Source: MED-G105 sp050331095 (GTDB lineage: Bacteria > Pseudomonadota > Alphaproteobacteria > Caulobacterales > Parvularculaceae). From it: a stretch of 64,000 nucleotides of DNA. The position numbers and the translations under genes are program-made. Positions 36,743 through 45,690 of the stretch are shown here, piece after piece (within the stretch, counting starts at the first letter, position 1; every line of letters begins with the position of its first letter). The notes below the pieces were generated by a model that did not search any database, was not told where the DNA came from, and saw only the letters and a list, made by a program, of their open reading frames with translations. The stretch spans positions 170,421 to 234,420 of the forward strand of contig JBHJHE010000012.1 in assembly GCA_050331095.1 (NCBI GenBank), given 5' to 3'.

Positions 36743-37786
36743 TTACTCCCCGTAAATCGCGACGCTGAGCTCTTCGGCGGTCTTGACGCCGCGGAACATG
36801 CCGGCCGTATTGAACGTCATCGCGTAGACGCCGTTCGGCCCCAGAACGATGACGCCGCCGTCGCCGCCAGCGTTCTGAAGGCGGTTATGGATGACGTCGT
36901 TAGCTGCGTCGGCGACCGTCTTGCCGCCATATTCGACCTGGGCGCAGATGTCGCGGGCGATCGTCAGACGGATGAAATATTCGCCCCAGCCAGTCGACGA
37001 GACCGCGCAGGAGCGATTGTCAGCATACGTGCCGGAGCCGATGATCGGCGAATCGCCGACGCGGCCGAACCGCTTCAGCGTCATGCCGCCTGTCGACGTG
37101 CCGGCCGCGAGGTCGCCGTTTTTATCGAGCGCCACCGCGCCGACCGTGCCGTACTTGAATTCCTTGGGGAGGGCCTCGCCCTCTAGCGCAGCGCCCTTGC
37201 GCTCTTTCTTTTCTTGTTTGCGCAGCGCCTTCTCCTCGTCGAGGCGCTGCTTGTACTGCCGCCAGCGCGCCTCGGTGCGAAAGTAGGATCGGCTCACCAT
37301 TTCGAGGTCCTGGGTGCGGGCGAACTTCTCCGCCCCCTCGCCGCTGAACATCACGTGTTCGGAATTCTCCATGACGGCGCGGGCGAGACGAATGGGATTC
37401 TTGACCTTGACGACGCCGGCGACGGCGCCGGCGTTCGCCGTCGCGCCGTCCATGATCGAGGCGTCGAGCTCGTTCTCACCGTCGCGGGTGAAGACGGCGC
37501 CGCGCCCGGCGTTGAAGTGGGGCGCGTCCTCCATGATCACGATCGCGCGTTCGACGGCGTCGAGCGCCGGCGCGCCGGCGTCAAGGGCCGCATAGGCGGC
37601 TTCGAGCGCTTCGGTGAGCTTGGCTTTGTAGGCGGCTTCCTCGGCGGCCGAGTATTCGCCCTTCGTCAGCGCCCCGGCCCCGCCATGGACGAGAACAACC
37701 GGCGAAACGCCATCGTCAGCGTACGATGCGCCGGCGAGGAATGCGAAGCTGAGCGCCGCGACGGCGCGAACGAGAAACATCTTCAT
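36743..37786 (-). CDS. Isoaspartyl peptidase / L-asparaginase (type 2, Ntn hydrolase)
   Basis: A 347-residue exported Ntn hydrolase precursor: signal peptide (residues 1-23, ending ASYADD), then the alpha subunit (VLVHGGAGAL, FNAGRGAVF, ELDASIMDG). A highly charged linker (KALRKQEKKERKG) precedes the self-cleavage site in KYGTVGAVALD, whose Thr becomes the new N-terminal nucleophile. The beta subunit has GTSTGGM and GSGTYAD. It degrades isoaspartyl dipeptides and asparagine, probably in the periplasm. Confidence 0.93.
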   Translation of the reverse strand: MKMFLVRAVAALSFAFLAGASYADDGVSPVVLVHGGAGALTKGEYSAAEEAAYKAKLTEALEAAYAALDAGAPALDAVERAIVIMEDAPHFNAGRGAVFTRDGENELDASIMDGATANAGAVAGVVKVKNPIRLARAVMENSEHVMFSGEGAEKFARTQDLEMVSRSYFRTEARWRQYKQRLDEEKALRKQEKKERKGAALEGEALPKEFKYGTVGAVALDKNGDLAAGTSTGGMTLKRFGRVGDSPIIGSGTYADNRSCAVSSTGWGEYFIRLTIARDICAQVEYGGKTVADAANDVIHNRLQNAGGDGGVIVLGPNGVYAMTFNTAGMFRGVKTAEELSVAIYGE

Positions 37787-37847
37787 GCGACAGGCCCTCC
37801 GGCGATCAGCTTGCCGAGACGCGGCGGGCCGATCAAGGGCGCCGCGA

Positions 37848-39662
37848 TCAAACGTCGGGCGTCAGGATTTTCTGCGCGCGCCATTGTTCGACGATGCGTT
37901 CGATAAAGCCGTTCTCGTCGACGCCGACGGACCAGCCGTCGGTGAAGCTCGCCGTCAGGCTGCGCGGCACGCTGCGCCGCGGCAAAGCGTCGAACCGGAT
38001 CCGCGTCGGCAGGGGCACGCCCTCGCCGATGGCGATCGCCTCGCCGATGCCAAGGGACGGCAAGCACGACAGGAGGCTCGTCGAGGCGTCGGGCACGGCG
38101 CTGCGCAGGGCGTCCTGGTCGGGCTGGTTCGCGAGCCGCATGGCGAAGATCGTATTGCACTGCGAGAGGACCGTGGGATCGAGCTCCGTCGGCCGTTGCG
38201 ACACGACCCACAGGGACACTCCGCTCTTGCGCCCCTCCTTCGCCAGGCGCACGAGGGCGCGGCGGGTCGGCGCGAAGCCCTGGTCCTCGCGGGCCGGGGC
38301 GTAGCGATGGGCGTCCTCGACGACGAGGGCGATCGGCGCGGCGCCGTGGCTCCACAGGCCGAACTCAAGCGACATCCGCGCGATCGCCGAGACCACGACC
38401 TGCGCCACTTCCGCCGGCAAACCGCCGAGCTCGATGATGCTGATCGGCGCGCCGTCGACGGGGATACGGAACAGTTGGCCGAGAAACTCCGCCATCGTGT
38501 CCTGCACCGTCAGGCCGCCAAACATGAAGTTGTAGCGCGCATCCGTTGAAACCTGCTGCAAGCGCCCGCGAAGGCGCTTGTAGGGCGCGCTCGAGCGCGC
38601 GCCGTCGAGCCCGCCGAGGGCCCGGTCGATGACGGTCAGGAGGTCGGAGACGCGGTAGGGCGTCGGCGTGTCGATCGACACGTTCGACGCGTCGGCGCGG
38701 CGCTCGACGAGGAGCCGCGCGCCGGTCGTCGAGCCGGAGATGTTCATTCGCCGCGCGGCGGGGATGACGTCGGCGAGGATATCGACCTCCTCCTCGCAAT
38801 TATGGCGGCCGGGATAGAGCACTTCGACAAGTTCGTCGAAGCGCAGGAGCCAGAAGGGCAGCGTCAGGCTCGACGGGTCGAAGACGACGGCCGCGTCGCC
38901 GAAACAATTCGCATACTCATTGTGCGGGTCGAGAATGACCACGTGCCCGTGGGAGAACCGGTCGAGCACCGCCGAGAGCATCAGGGTGACGGCGCAGGAC
39001 TTGCCGGCGCCCGTGGTGCCGAGGACGGCGCAGTGGCGGGCGAAAAGCTCGTTGACCGCCACCGTCGCAGGGATCGCCGCGTCCTGCTTGACGACGCCGA
39101 CGCGAACGCTCGCCGCGCCGTTCGCCGCGAAGAGCGCGGCGAGTTCGTCGCGCGAGGCGACGTGCGCTTCGTCGTGGAGGCAGGGATAGGTGGAGACGCC
39201 GCGGCGGAAGCGCGCCGGCGATTTCGGCGTCGGCTTGGTGAACTCCCCGATCAGCTCGATCTCGATGAGCCGCAGGTCCGGCGAGCCAGCGTCGAGGGAC
39301 GGGGCGGGCACGCTCATCGCCGCGACAAGCCCGAGGACGACGCAGGCGCCGGCGTCGATCGACAGGATCGCGCCGATCTGCGGGCGGGTCTGCTTGTCGT
39401 TCAGCGTCGCGTCGGCGTCGAGCATGACGAGCGCATGGGAGCCGGTGACGGAGACGACCTCGCCGATGCGGCGATGGGTTTTCAGCGTTTCGGCGAGCAC
39501 GGACGTATCGCCGGCGCCGGCGCGCTCGTCAGCGCCTTGGGCGGCGTTCGTGGCGTTCGTGGCGTTCGCGGCGTTGCGCGCGTTGATGAGCCCGGCCTGC
39601 ACGCTCGCCGGCGTCTCGGCGGCGCGGTTCGCCGGTGATTGGTGGGCGGTGCGTTTTTGCAT
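37848..39662 (-). CDS. HerA-type ATPase (HAS-barrel / DUF87)
   Basis: A 604-residue FtsK/HerA-superfamily ATPase. After a low-complexity Ala/Asn/Thr N-terminus, a HAS-barrel-like domain (about 60-170) precedes the motor. Walker A is LGTTGAGKS (about 213-221), Walker B is ALVVEDAHRYAP, and LWVVSQRPTELDPTVLSQC is the sensor segment. HerA hexamers usually work with a nuclease (NurA) or as an NTPase in defence or segregation; no nuclease is adjacent here. A histidine kinase lies 35 bases upstream on the same strand. Confidence 0.9.
   Translation of the reverse strand: MQKRTAHQSPANRAAETPASVQAGLINARNAANATNATNAAQGADERAGAGDTSVLAETLKTHRRIGEVVSVTGSHALVMLDADATLNDKQTRPQIGAILSIDAGACVVLGLVAAMSVPAPSLDAGSPDLRLIEIELIGEFTKPTPKSPARFRRGVSTYPCLHDEAHVASRDELAALFAANGAASVRVGVVKQDAAIPATVAVNELFARHCAVLGTTGAGKSCAVTLMLSAVLDRFSHGHVVILDPHNEYANCFGDAAVVFDPSSLTLPFWLLRFDELVEVLYPGRHNCEEEVDILADVIPAARRMNISGSTTGARLLVERRADASNVSIDTPTPYRVSDLLTVIDRALGGLDGARSSAPYKRLRGRLQQVSTDARYNFMFGGLTVQDTMAEFLGQLFRIPVDGAPISIIELGGLPAEVAQVVVSAIARMSLEFGLWSHGAAPIALVVEDAHRYAPAREDQGFAPTRRALVRLAKEGRKSGVSLWVVSQRPTELDPTVLSQCNTIFAMRLANQPDQDALRSAVPDASTSLLSCLPSLGIGEAIAIGEGVPLPTRIRFDALPRRSVPRSLTASFTDGWSVGVDENGFIERIVEQWRAQKILTPDV
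39544..39570. repeat. Three tandem 9-bp repeats inside the HerA-type gene
   Basis: GCGTTCGTG, GCGTTCGTG and GCGTTCGCG in a row, encoding the NATNATNAA stretch near the N-terminus. In-frame units of nine bases can gain or lose copies without frameshift. Confidence 0.8.
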
Positions 39663-39697
39663 CTAACGGACTCGTCTCGCTGGTTTTGACGTTGGCG

Positions 39698-40567
39698 TCA
39701 GCTCGCGCGTCGCATTGGCGCGGCGGCGCTGTCGGCGCGCGTGGGCGGGAAAGCGAGGCGCACGAGCGTGCCCTCGCCCACCCGGCTTTTGACCGTAAAG
39801 CGCCCGCCTTGCAGCTCGACGAACGTCTTGGCGACGGCGAGGCCGATGCCCGGTTCGGCGAACGAGCGGTCGAGGCCGCGCTGGGGTTCGCAGAAGGCGT
39901 TCAGCGCCTGGTCGAGCGCTTCGGGGCTGAGGCCGGCGCCATGGTCGCGCACGGCGATTTCGCTCCAGCCGCGCTCGGCGTCCTGGGCGCGCACGAGCAC
40001 CGTACCGCCCTTCGGCGAGAGTTTGATCGCGGTACGGAGCACATGGTCCAGCGCCTGGCCGAGGCGTGCGGCGTCGCCCCAGACGCGGGCCTCGCCCGCG
40101 CCGTCCTTCCGCGTCAGCGTCACGTCGCGCGCCGCGGCGGCGACCTCGGCCCGCGACATCGCAGCGCGCACCGCCTCGTCGACGTCCACATTGTTCTCCT
40201 CAAGCTCAAGCTCGCCGCCGTCGAGCGCCGCGAGTTCGAGGAGCGTATTGATGTGGCCGAGGAGGAGGTCTGCGGACTGAAGAACGTATTCAGCGTAGGC
40301 CGCGCGCTGCTCGCCCGTCAGATCGTACTGGTCGCCGTCGCGCAGCATGGTCGCGAAGCCGATGATCGCGTTCAGCGGCGTGCGCAGTTCGTGGTTCATG
40401 TTGGCGAGGAGCTCCGCCCGCGCCTTTATCGAGAGCTCGGCGGCGGCGCGCGCCGCGGCCGCCTCAATGCGCGCGCGACGCGCGGTCGCCGCCCCGCCCA
40501 TGCCGTTAGCGTAGGACGTCAAAAGCGGGCCGCCGATGGCGGCGAAGGGCGAAAGCGAGCGCAACAT
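39698..40567 (-). CDS. Sensor histidine kinase-like protein with degenerate N-box
   Basis: A 289-residue protein with HisKA (phosphoacceptor His59 in NMNHELRTPLNAIIGFA) and a HATPase_c domain. The G1 box RDHGAGLS and G2 box EPGIGLAVAKTF are present, but the N-box reads DHVLRTAIKLSP at 174-185 instead of NLLSNAIKF, so both usual Asn are absent. This could weaken ATP/Mg binding, giving a phosphatase or scaffold-type kinase. No sensor domain is present, only a weakly hydrophobic N-terminus. It sits between the antiporter and the HerA-type gene. Confidence 0.88.
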   Translation of the reverse strand: MLRSLSPFAAIGGPLLTSYANGMGGAATARRARIEAAAARAAAELSIKARAELLANMNHELRTPLNAIIGFATMLRDGDQYDLTGEQRAAYAEYVLQSADLLLGHINTLLELAALDGGELELEENNVDVDEAVRAAMSRAEVAAAARDVTLTRKDGAGEARVWGDAARLGQALDHVLRTAIKLSPKGGTVLVRAQDAERGWSEIAVRDHGAGLSPEALDQALNAFCEPQRGLDRSFAEPGIGLAVAKTFVELQGGRFTVKSRVGEGTLVRLAFPPTRADSAAAPMRRAS

Positions 40568-40650
40568 GACCGCCCGCGACGCTATGGGGGCGGCGCTAAC
40601 GCCGCGTTAAGCAGATCCTCGGACGCCGCGTCGCCAGGTCCCGGAAAGCC

Positions 40651-42705
40651 TCAGCGTCCCCCCGCCCGGTCGGAGCGCTTTTCGGCGGCGTCCTTCAAGG
40701 TTTTCAGTTCGTTAACGGTTTCTTCCTCGCCGGCCGGCGCGTCGTCGGATTTGGCCTCGTCGGACTTGCCGTCGCGCTCTTTGGCGTCGGCGGATTTCTC
40801 CTCGCGGTCCCGGGAGCGGATCTGAGCCGGGGCGAAGGCGACGGCGACGTCGCCGACCTCGGGCTGGATCTTGAGCTCCGCCGAGGCGATCAGCACCGTC
40901 TCCTTACGGATGATAGCGACGAGTTCGCCCTCCTCGCCCAGGTCCTCAAGATAGCGCTCGGGCCCGTAGGCCTCGGAGATCTTGGTGCGTTGAAACGTCC
41001 AGCCCTGATAGTGGCGGCGCAGGAGGGCGTCGAGGGGCGCGGCGGAGTGGAGCAGCGTGCGGCCCTGGAGCGTAAAAGACAGGGCCCGTCGGTCGTCTTC
41101 GTCTTTGCCGCGGGCGTTCACCTGATAGATCGCGGCGCGGCCGAGCTCCGGCGCGAGGTCCGTGCATACAAGGGAGTTGTGCGCCTCGTTGCCGCTGACG
41201 GCGAGAAGCATGCCGAACCGATTGAGGTCGAGATGGTGCTCAGTCACCTCCGACAGGATCTCGCCATAGTAGGTCGGCACATCCGCCTGGCGCGCCGGCC
41301 GCAAGCGCCGCCAACTTGAATCGGCGACCATCCCCGGCACGTCGAGCTCTTTCAGCTTGGCGGCGAACGCCGCCGACCACGGGCTCGCCCCGCTGATCAG
41401 GACGCCCGGCCGCTCGCGCGAGGCGAGGCCAAGCGCCTTGGCGAGGGGCGCGATCGTGAAGCCGTGGAGCGTCACCGTCAGGAACACCATGGCGAAGGCG
41501 AGCGGGATCAGCTGTTCGGCGCTCGCCGCACGCGCCGCGTCTACGGCCGCGGCGGGCTCGATGCCGCCGTCGACGGCGCTCGCATGGCCGCTGACGAGGG
41601 CCGCGGCAAAGAACGACGTCACGGCGACGGCGACGATGCCGCGCGGCGCGATCCACGCCACGAGCAGGCGCTCGCGCCAGGAGAGATCCGCGCCGATCGT
41701 CGAGGCGATCACGGCCGCGGGCCGGACAAGCAACAGCATCGCCGCCAACAGCGCGACGCCCTGGGCGTCGATCGACGCGAACGTCGCCCAGGTGAGGTTC
41801 GCCGTCAGGATGATGAAGACGCCCGAAACGAGGAGGACCGCCACATTCTCCTTGAAGAGCCGCAATTCGTTGATGCTAGCGAGCTTGGAGTTCGCGAGGG
41901 TTACGCCCATGGCCGTCACCGCGAGGAGGCCCGCCTCCTCCTGGAGCATGTTGGAGAAGGCGAAGACGCCGAGCACCGCGACGAGGAGCACGGGCGGCTT
42001 CAGGTACTCCGGCGCCCAGCCGCGGTGGAAGATCAACGCGATCGCACGGCCCGCCGCGAAGCCGAGCGCCGTCGACAGCGCGGCGGCGATGGCGAGGGAG
42101 GCGATGAGCTGGACTGGGCTCGCCGCGTGGCCGCCCTCGATTTCAAAGGTGAAGACCTCGAAGGCGATTACCGCGAAGAGCGCGCCAAGGGGATCGTTGA
42201 CGATCCCCTCCCACTTCAAGAGCGCCGCCGGACGGGGGTTGAGCTTCGACTGGCGCAGGAGCGGGATGATCACCGTGGGTCCGGTCACCACCATGACGCC
42301 GGCGAAAAGGATCGCCGCGTCCCAGGTGAGCCCGCCGATGTAGTGTCCGGCGAGGGCGCCGAGGCCCCAGGCGATGAATGCGCCGGGCGTGACGAGCCTG
42401 AGGACGCCTTTGCGCAGTTCGCGGATCTCCGCGAAATTCAACGTCAGTCCGCCCTCGAACAAAATAACCGCCACAGCGACGCCGATGATCGGCTTGTAGA
42501 AGTCGCCGAAAAGCGTCTCCATCGGCGGCGACGCGGAGGCGGTGACGTCGTAGCCCGGCGGCCAGAGGAAGCCCGTAACGGGGCCCGCGACGATGCCGGC
42601 GATAGACATGAGGACGATGCCAGGCAGGTTGAACCGCCAGGCAAGCCATTGGGCGCCGACGCCAAGAACGCCGATCGCCGCGAACGCCGCGACTAGATTA
42701 TCCAC
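40651..42705 (-). CDS. CPA1-type Na+/H+ antiporter with cytoplasmic regulatory domain
   Basis: A 684-residue protein. Residues 1-425 hold about a dozen membrane helices of the Na+/H+ exchanger fold, with VNDPLGALFA, the ion-binding ND pair, and the motif LFEGGLTLNF. A TrkA-N-like cytoplasmic segment follows (GVLISGASPW to about 560), then a charged C-terminal tail rich in Asp, Glu and Lys. It resembles NhaP-type exporters for Na+ or K+, fitting the betaine genes nearby as part of salt tolerance. The end is 83 bases before the histidine kinase. Confidence 0.92.
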   Translation of the reverse strand: MDNLVAAFAAIGVLGVGAQWLAWRFNLPGIVLMSIAGIVAGPVTGFLWPPGYDVTASASPPMETLFGDFYKPIIGVAVAVILFEGGLTLNFAEIRELRKGVLRLVTPGAFIAWGLGALAGHYIGGLTWDAAILFAGVMVVTGPTVIIPLLRQSKLNPRPAALLKWEGIVNDPLGALFAVIAFEVFTFEIEGGHAASPVQLIASLAIAAALSTALGFAAGRAIALIFHRGWAPEYLKPPVLLVAVLGVFAFSNMLQEEAGLLAVTAMGVTLANSKLASINELRLFKENVAVLLVSGVFIILTANLTWATFASIDAQGVALLAAMLLLVRPAAVIASTIGADLSWRERLLVAWIAPRGIVAVAVTSFFAAALVSGHASAVDGGIEPAAAVDAARAASAEQLIPLAFAMVFLTVTLHGFTIAPLAKALGLASRERPGVLISGASPWSAAFAAKLKELDVPGMVADSSWRRLRPARQADVPTYYGEILSEVTEHHLDLNRFGMLLAVSGNEAHNSLVCTDLAPELGRAAIYQVNARGKDEDDRRALSFTLQGRTLLHSAAPLDALLRRHYQGWTFQRTKISEAYGPERYLEDLGEEGELVAIIRKETVLIASAELKIQPEVGDVAVAFAPAQIRSRDREEKSADAKERDGKSDEAKSDDAPAGEEETVNELKTLKDAAEKRSDRAGGR

Positions 42706-42744
42706 GGCGCGAAAGGCGCTCCGCGGACGGCGCGCCGGGACGCG

Positions 42745-43521
42745 TCATCGGTTGGAAAAACCCGGTTTGCGCTTCTCCACAAAGGCGGCCATGCCCTCCT
42801 TCTGGTCGTCGAAGGCGAAGACCGAGTGGAAGACGCGCCGCTCGAAGCGCACGCCCTCGGCGAGGGTCGTCTCATAGGCGCGGTTCACGGCCTCTTTCGT
42901 CAGCGTCACGATCGGCCGCGAGAAGCCGGCGATTTGTTTCGCGGCTTTCAGGACTTCGTCGCGCAACTCCCCGGGCGCGACGACCCGCGAGACGAGGCCT
43001 CAGCGCTCGGCGTCTTCTGCGTCCATCATTCGCCCGGTTAGGCACTTGTCCATCGCCTTCGACTTGCCAATGAAGCGCGCGAGCCGCTGGGTGCCCCCCG
43101 CCCCGGGCATGGCGCCGATGGTGATCTCCGGCTGGCCGAACTTGGCGTTGTCGGCGGCGATGATGAAGTCGCACATCAGGGCGAGTTCGCAGCCGCCGCC
43201 GAGCGCGTAGCCGGCGACGCCGGCGATGATCGGCGTGCGCGCATGGGACGCGGCCTCCCAGTTCCGCGTGATGAAGTCCTCCGTCAGCGCGTCGACATAA
43301 GACTTCTCGGCCATCTCCTTGATGTCGGCGCCCGCCGCAAAAGCTTTCTCAGAGCCGAGGATCGCGATGCAGCCGATCGCCGGATCGACGTCGAAACCGC
43401 CGATCGCGTCGGTCAGCTCGTCCATGAGCTGCGCGTTGAAGGCGTTCAACGCCTCGGGTCGGGTGAGCGTGACGACGGCGACGTCGCCGTCGGTCTCCGT
43501 CAGGATGCACTCATAGGCCAT
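42745..43521 (-). pseudogene. Enoyl-CoA hydratase interrupted by in-frame TGA
   Basis: Short-chain crotonase (258 codons). It shows the oxyanion and catalytic Glu motifs AGYALGGGCELALMCDFIIA and FGQPEITIGAMPGAGGTQRL, so chemistry-bearing residues are intact. TGA at 43000-43002 follows EDAER and is followed in the same frame by GLVSRVVAPGELRDEVL to the end at KPGFSNR. Homologues usually have Ala, Trp or Ile at the stop position. As written the product loses its C-terminal 84 residues, needed for trimer formation and the active site. A point mutation or base error is likely; selenocysteine is not. Confidence 0.88.
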
Positions 43522-43538
43522 GGGAAAGCCTCTCTTTC

Positions 43539-43598
43539 AGTCTGTTTTTCTTTTTAGCCTGTTTTTCCGGCGATCCGTTTCGTGCGACCCGTTTCGTG
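43539..43598. repeat. Two tandem-repeat pairs upstream of the enoyl-CoA hydratase
   Basis: AGTCTGTTTTTC (43539-43550) and AGCCTGTTTTTC (43556-43567), then CGATCCGTTTCGTG (43571-43584) directly followed by CGACCCGTTTCGTG (43585-43598). Each pair differs by one base. They lie in the leader of the hydratase transcript. Confidence 0.75.
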
Positions 43599-43708
43599 GG
43601 GGCGCCTCTGAGCGGCCATGGGCGTGATGACGCTCGCGTCGCCGCCGGGCCGTCCGTGCCGATCGCGCCGCCTTCTACTGCGCCCGCCGCCGGACCGAAA
43701 GACCCGCC

Positions 43709-44845
43709 TCAGCGCTCGGCGAGCGGCGTCACATCGCGCTGGCCCTCGCCCACATAGTTGGACAGCGGCCGCACGAGTTTGTTCGCCGCGAGCTGTTCGA
43801 TCACGTGTGCCGTCCAACCGGTGATACGGCTGACGACGAAGATCGGCGTGAACATCGGGATCTCGAAGCCCATGAGATAGTAGGAGGGCCCGGCCGGGAA
43901 ATCGAGGTTGGGGTAGATCCCCTTTTCCGAGACCATCGTCTCGTCGAGAATGCGGCTGGTGCGCCAGAGCGCCTTCGCCTCCTCCGTGCCGATGACCTCG
44001 ACCATCTTTTCGTAGGCGTCGGTCATCGTGGGCACGCGGCTGTCGCCGGAGCGGTAGACCCGGTGGCCGAAGCCCATGACCTTCCTTTTGTTCTCCAAGG
44101 CGTCGAGCATCCACTTCCGGGCGACGTCGGGCGAGCCGACCTCCTTCAGCATGTGCATGACCGCTTCGTTCGCCCCGCCATGGAGCGGGCCTTTCAGCGA
44201 GCCGACGGCGCCGACGACGGCGGAATAAACGTCGGACGTCGAGGAGGCGATCACCCGCGCCGTATAGGTCGAGGCGTTGAAGGAATGCTCCGCATAGAGC
44301 GTCATGGAGACGTCGAAGCATTTGACGATCTCCGGCGCCGGAACGTGGCCGAAGCACATATGGAAAAAGTTTTCGGAGAACGCGAGATCCGGGTCCGGCG
44401 CGATCGGCTCCTTACCGTTCCGCAGACGGAAGTCCGTCGCGACGATCTGAGGAATTTTTGCGAACAGGCGGATCGACTTGTCGTAGAGCCCGCCGGGCGA
44501 AGAATCGTCCGTCGTCTCGTCCTCCTGGCCGAGAAACGAGATCGCCGTGCGCAGCGTGTCCATGGGGTGCGCCTTGCGGTTCAACATCCCCATGAGGTCG
44601 GCCATGTCGGCGGAGAGGCCGCGCTCTTTCTTCTCAAGCGCGTTGAACGCGTCGAGCCGACTTTGCGTCGGCAGGTCGCCGTTCCAGATGAGGTAGGCGA
44701 CCTCCTCGAACCGACAGGCGGTGGCGAGATCCTGAACCTTGTAGCCGCGATAAGTAAGCGAATTGATCTCCGGCATCACCTTGGAGATCGCCGTGTCGTC
44801 GGCGAGAACCCCCGCCAGGCCGTACTTTACGTCGTCGTCGGACAT
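43709..44845 (-). CDS. prpC: 2-methylcitrate synthase / citrate synthase
   Basis: Condenses propionyl-CoA (and, in many homologues, acetyl-CoA) with oxaloacetate. The 378-residue product is shorter than the gltA product and of the PrpC type, with catalytic residues in GPLHGGANEAV, GFGHRVYRSGD and NLDFPAG. prpB and prpD lie upstream on the same strand, supporting the methylcitrate-cycle role. ATG at 44845 follows GAGGAACG. With gltA interrupted in this sequence, PrpC would be the only intact citrate-synthase-family enzyme in the window. Confidence 0.93.
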   Translation of the reverse strand: MSDDDVKYGLAGVLADDTAISKVMPEINSLTYRGYKVQDLATACRFEEVAYLIWNGDLPTQSRLDAFNALEKKERGLSADMADLMGMLNRKAHPMDTLRTAISFLGQEDETTDDSSPGGLYDKSIRLFAKIPQIVATDFRLRNGKEPIAPDPDLAFSENFFHMCFGHVPAPEIVKCFDVSMTLYAEHSFNASTYTARVIASSTSDVYSAVVGAVGSLKGPLHGGANEAVMHMLKEVGSPDVARKWMLDALENKRKVMGFGHRVYRSGDSRVPTMTDAYEKMVEVIGTEEAKALWRTSRILDETMVSEKGIYPNLDFPAGPSYYLMGFEIPMFTPIFVVSRITGWTAHVIEQLAANKLVRPLSNYVGEGQRDVTPLAER

Positions 44846-45216
44846 CGTTCCTCTTTCGTCCCATCGCACAGCGCGGCGTCGGCCGGCGACGTCGCCGAAG
44901 AACCATAGGTCCTCAGGACCTTCGCCACGCTCACGCGATAATCGGCGTACCACTCCCGAGCGCCGCGGGCTTGCGCCGCGCGATGCTCCGCTTCGGCGCG
45001 CCACGCGGCGATCGCCGCTTCGCTCTCCCAATAACACACCGTGATCCCGACGCCATCGGCTCCGCGGGCGCTCTCAATGCCCAAAAACCCCGGCATCGCG
45101 CGCGACAACTGAGCCATGCGCGCGGCGGCGTCGCCATAATCGTCAGCGACGCCCGGCTTCAACGTCGATTGGAAAATGACGGCGTAGCAGAACTCGCCGT
45201 CGTCGCCTGAGGTCAC
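44827..45216 (-). CDS. Antibiotic biosynthesis monooxygenase (ABM) domain protein
   Basis: A 129-residue ferredoxin-like fold protein. FCYAVIFQSTLKPGVADDY, FLGIESARG and TVCYWESEAAIAAWR match small heme-degrading/ABM-type proteins. The function is unknown. Start GTG 45216 overlaps the stop of the small membrane protein (GTGA) and the end overlaps prpC by 19 bases, so all three are co-translated. Confidence 0.82.
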   Translation of the reverse strand: MTSGDDGEFCYAVIFQSTLKPGVADDYGDAAARMAQLSRAMPGFLGIESARGADGVGITVCYWESEAAIAAWRAEAEHRAAQARGAREWYADYRVSVAKVLRTYGSSATSPADAALCDGTKEERCPTTT

Positions 45217-45455
45217 TCGGCCGCCGTCTTCTGCGCCCGCTCCCACTCGTCCGTGCGGCGCTTCAATTCAACGCCAAGCCGCAGCGCGAAGAACGCCGCG
45301 ATCGCCAGCCACACGCCGATGACGACGAAGCGGAACCCCCACGACTGCGGCAACACGCCGAGGAACGACATGAAAAATATCGGCGCCGGCGCCAGGAGGC
45401 ACGCCATCGCCAGCGGAAACCCGAGTTTCGTGGGCTTCTTGTCCGTCGAACTCAT
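45213..45455 (-). CDS. Small two-helix membrane protein
   Basis: 80 residues, not recognised. It has two hydrophobic segments (about 12-33 and 38-58) joined by a short loop and a charged C-terminus (KRRTDEWERAQKT). AGGAG lies eight bases before the ATG. It is coupled to the ABM gene and prpC; a membrane-local accessory role is only a guess. Confidence 0.75.
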   Translation of the reverse strand: MSSTDKKPTKLGFPLAMACLLAPAPIFFMSFLGVLPQSWGFRFVVIGVWLAIAAFFALRLGVELKRRTDEWERAQKTAAE

Positions 45456-45567
45456 ATCGAGGCTCCTTTTCGATTGGACAGGGTGTTTTCGAAAGCGGAC
45501 GCGTGTTCGAGGGTACGCTCGCCGGGAGCCCGATGGCAATTTTCGGCCGGAGATCGACGCTTCTCAC

Positions 45568-45590
45568 CGCTCCTCGTCTTCCGAGGAGCG
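45568..45590 (-). terminator. Perfect 9-bp hairpin downstream of prpB
   Basis: CGCTCCTCG and CGAGGAGCG around a five-base loop, about 100 bases after the prpB stop and 113 before the next start on the minus strand. No U-tract. It may separate prpB from the small-membrane-protein/ABM/prpC unit. Confidence 0.45.
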
Positions 45591-45690
45591 TCGCGAAGGA
45601 TGAGGCGCCGACCGGGGGCGCCTCCGCGACCCTCGCGTTACCTTCAACGACGACGCGTTCACGGCTGACGAGCCCTAGGCGCCACGCCAA

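Noticed and set aside
39544..39570. CRISPR-like or intergenic repeat array
   Set aside because: The units are nine bases, contiguous and in frame inside a gene.
36743..42705. HerA ATPase as part of an anti-phage system
   Set aside because: No nuclease (NurA, DUF4297 or Sir2 type) is adjacent; its neighbours are a kinase and an antiporter, so a defence role is not supported here.
43000..43002. Selenocysteine or stop reassignment at the hydratase TGA (and the gltA TAG, prpD TAA)
   Set aside because: No Sec-insertion hairpin is apparent, crotonases need no Sec, and three different stop codons are hit while all other genes end on them normally.
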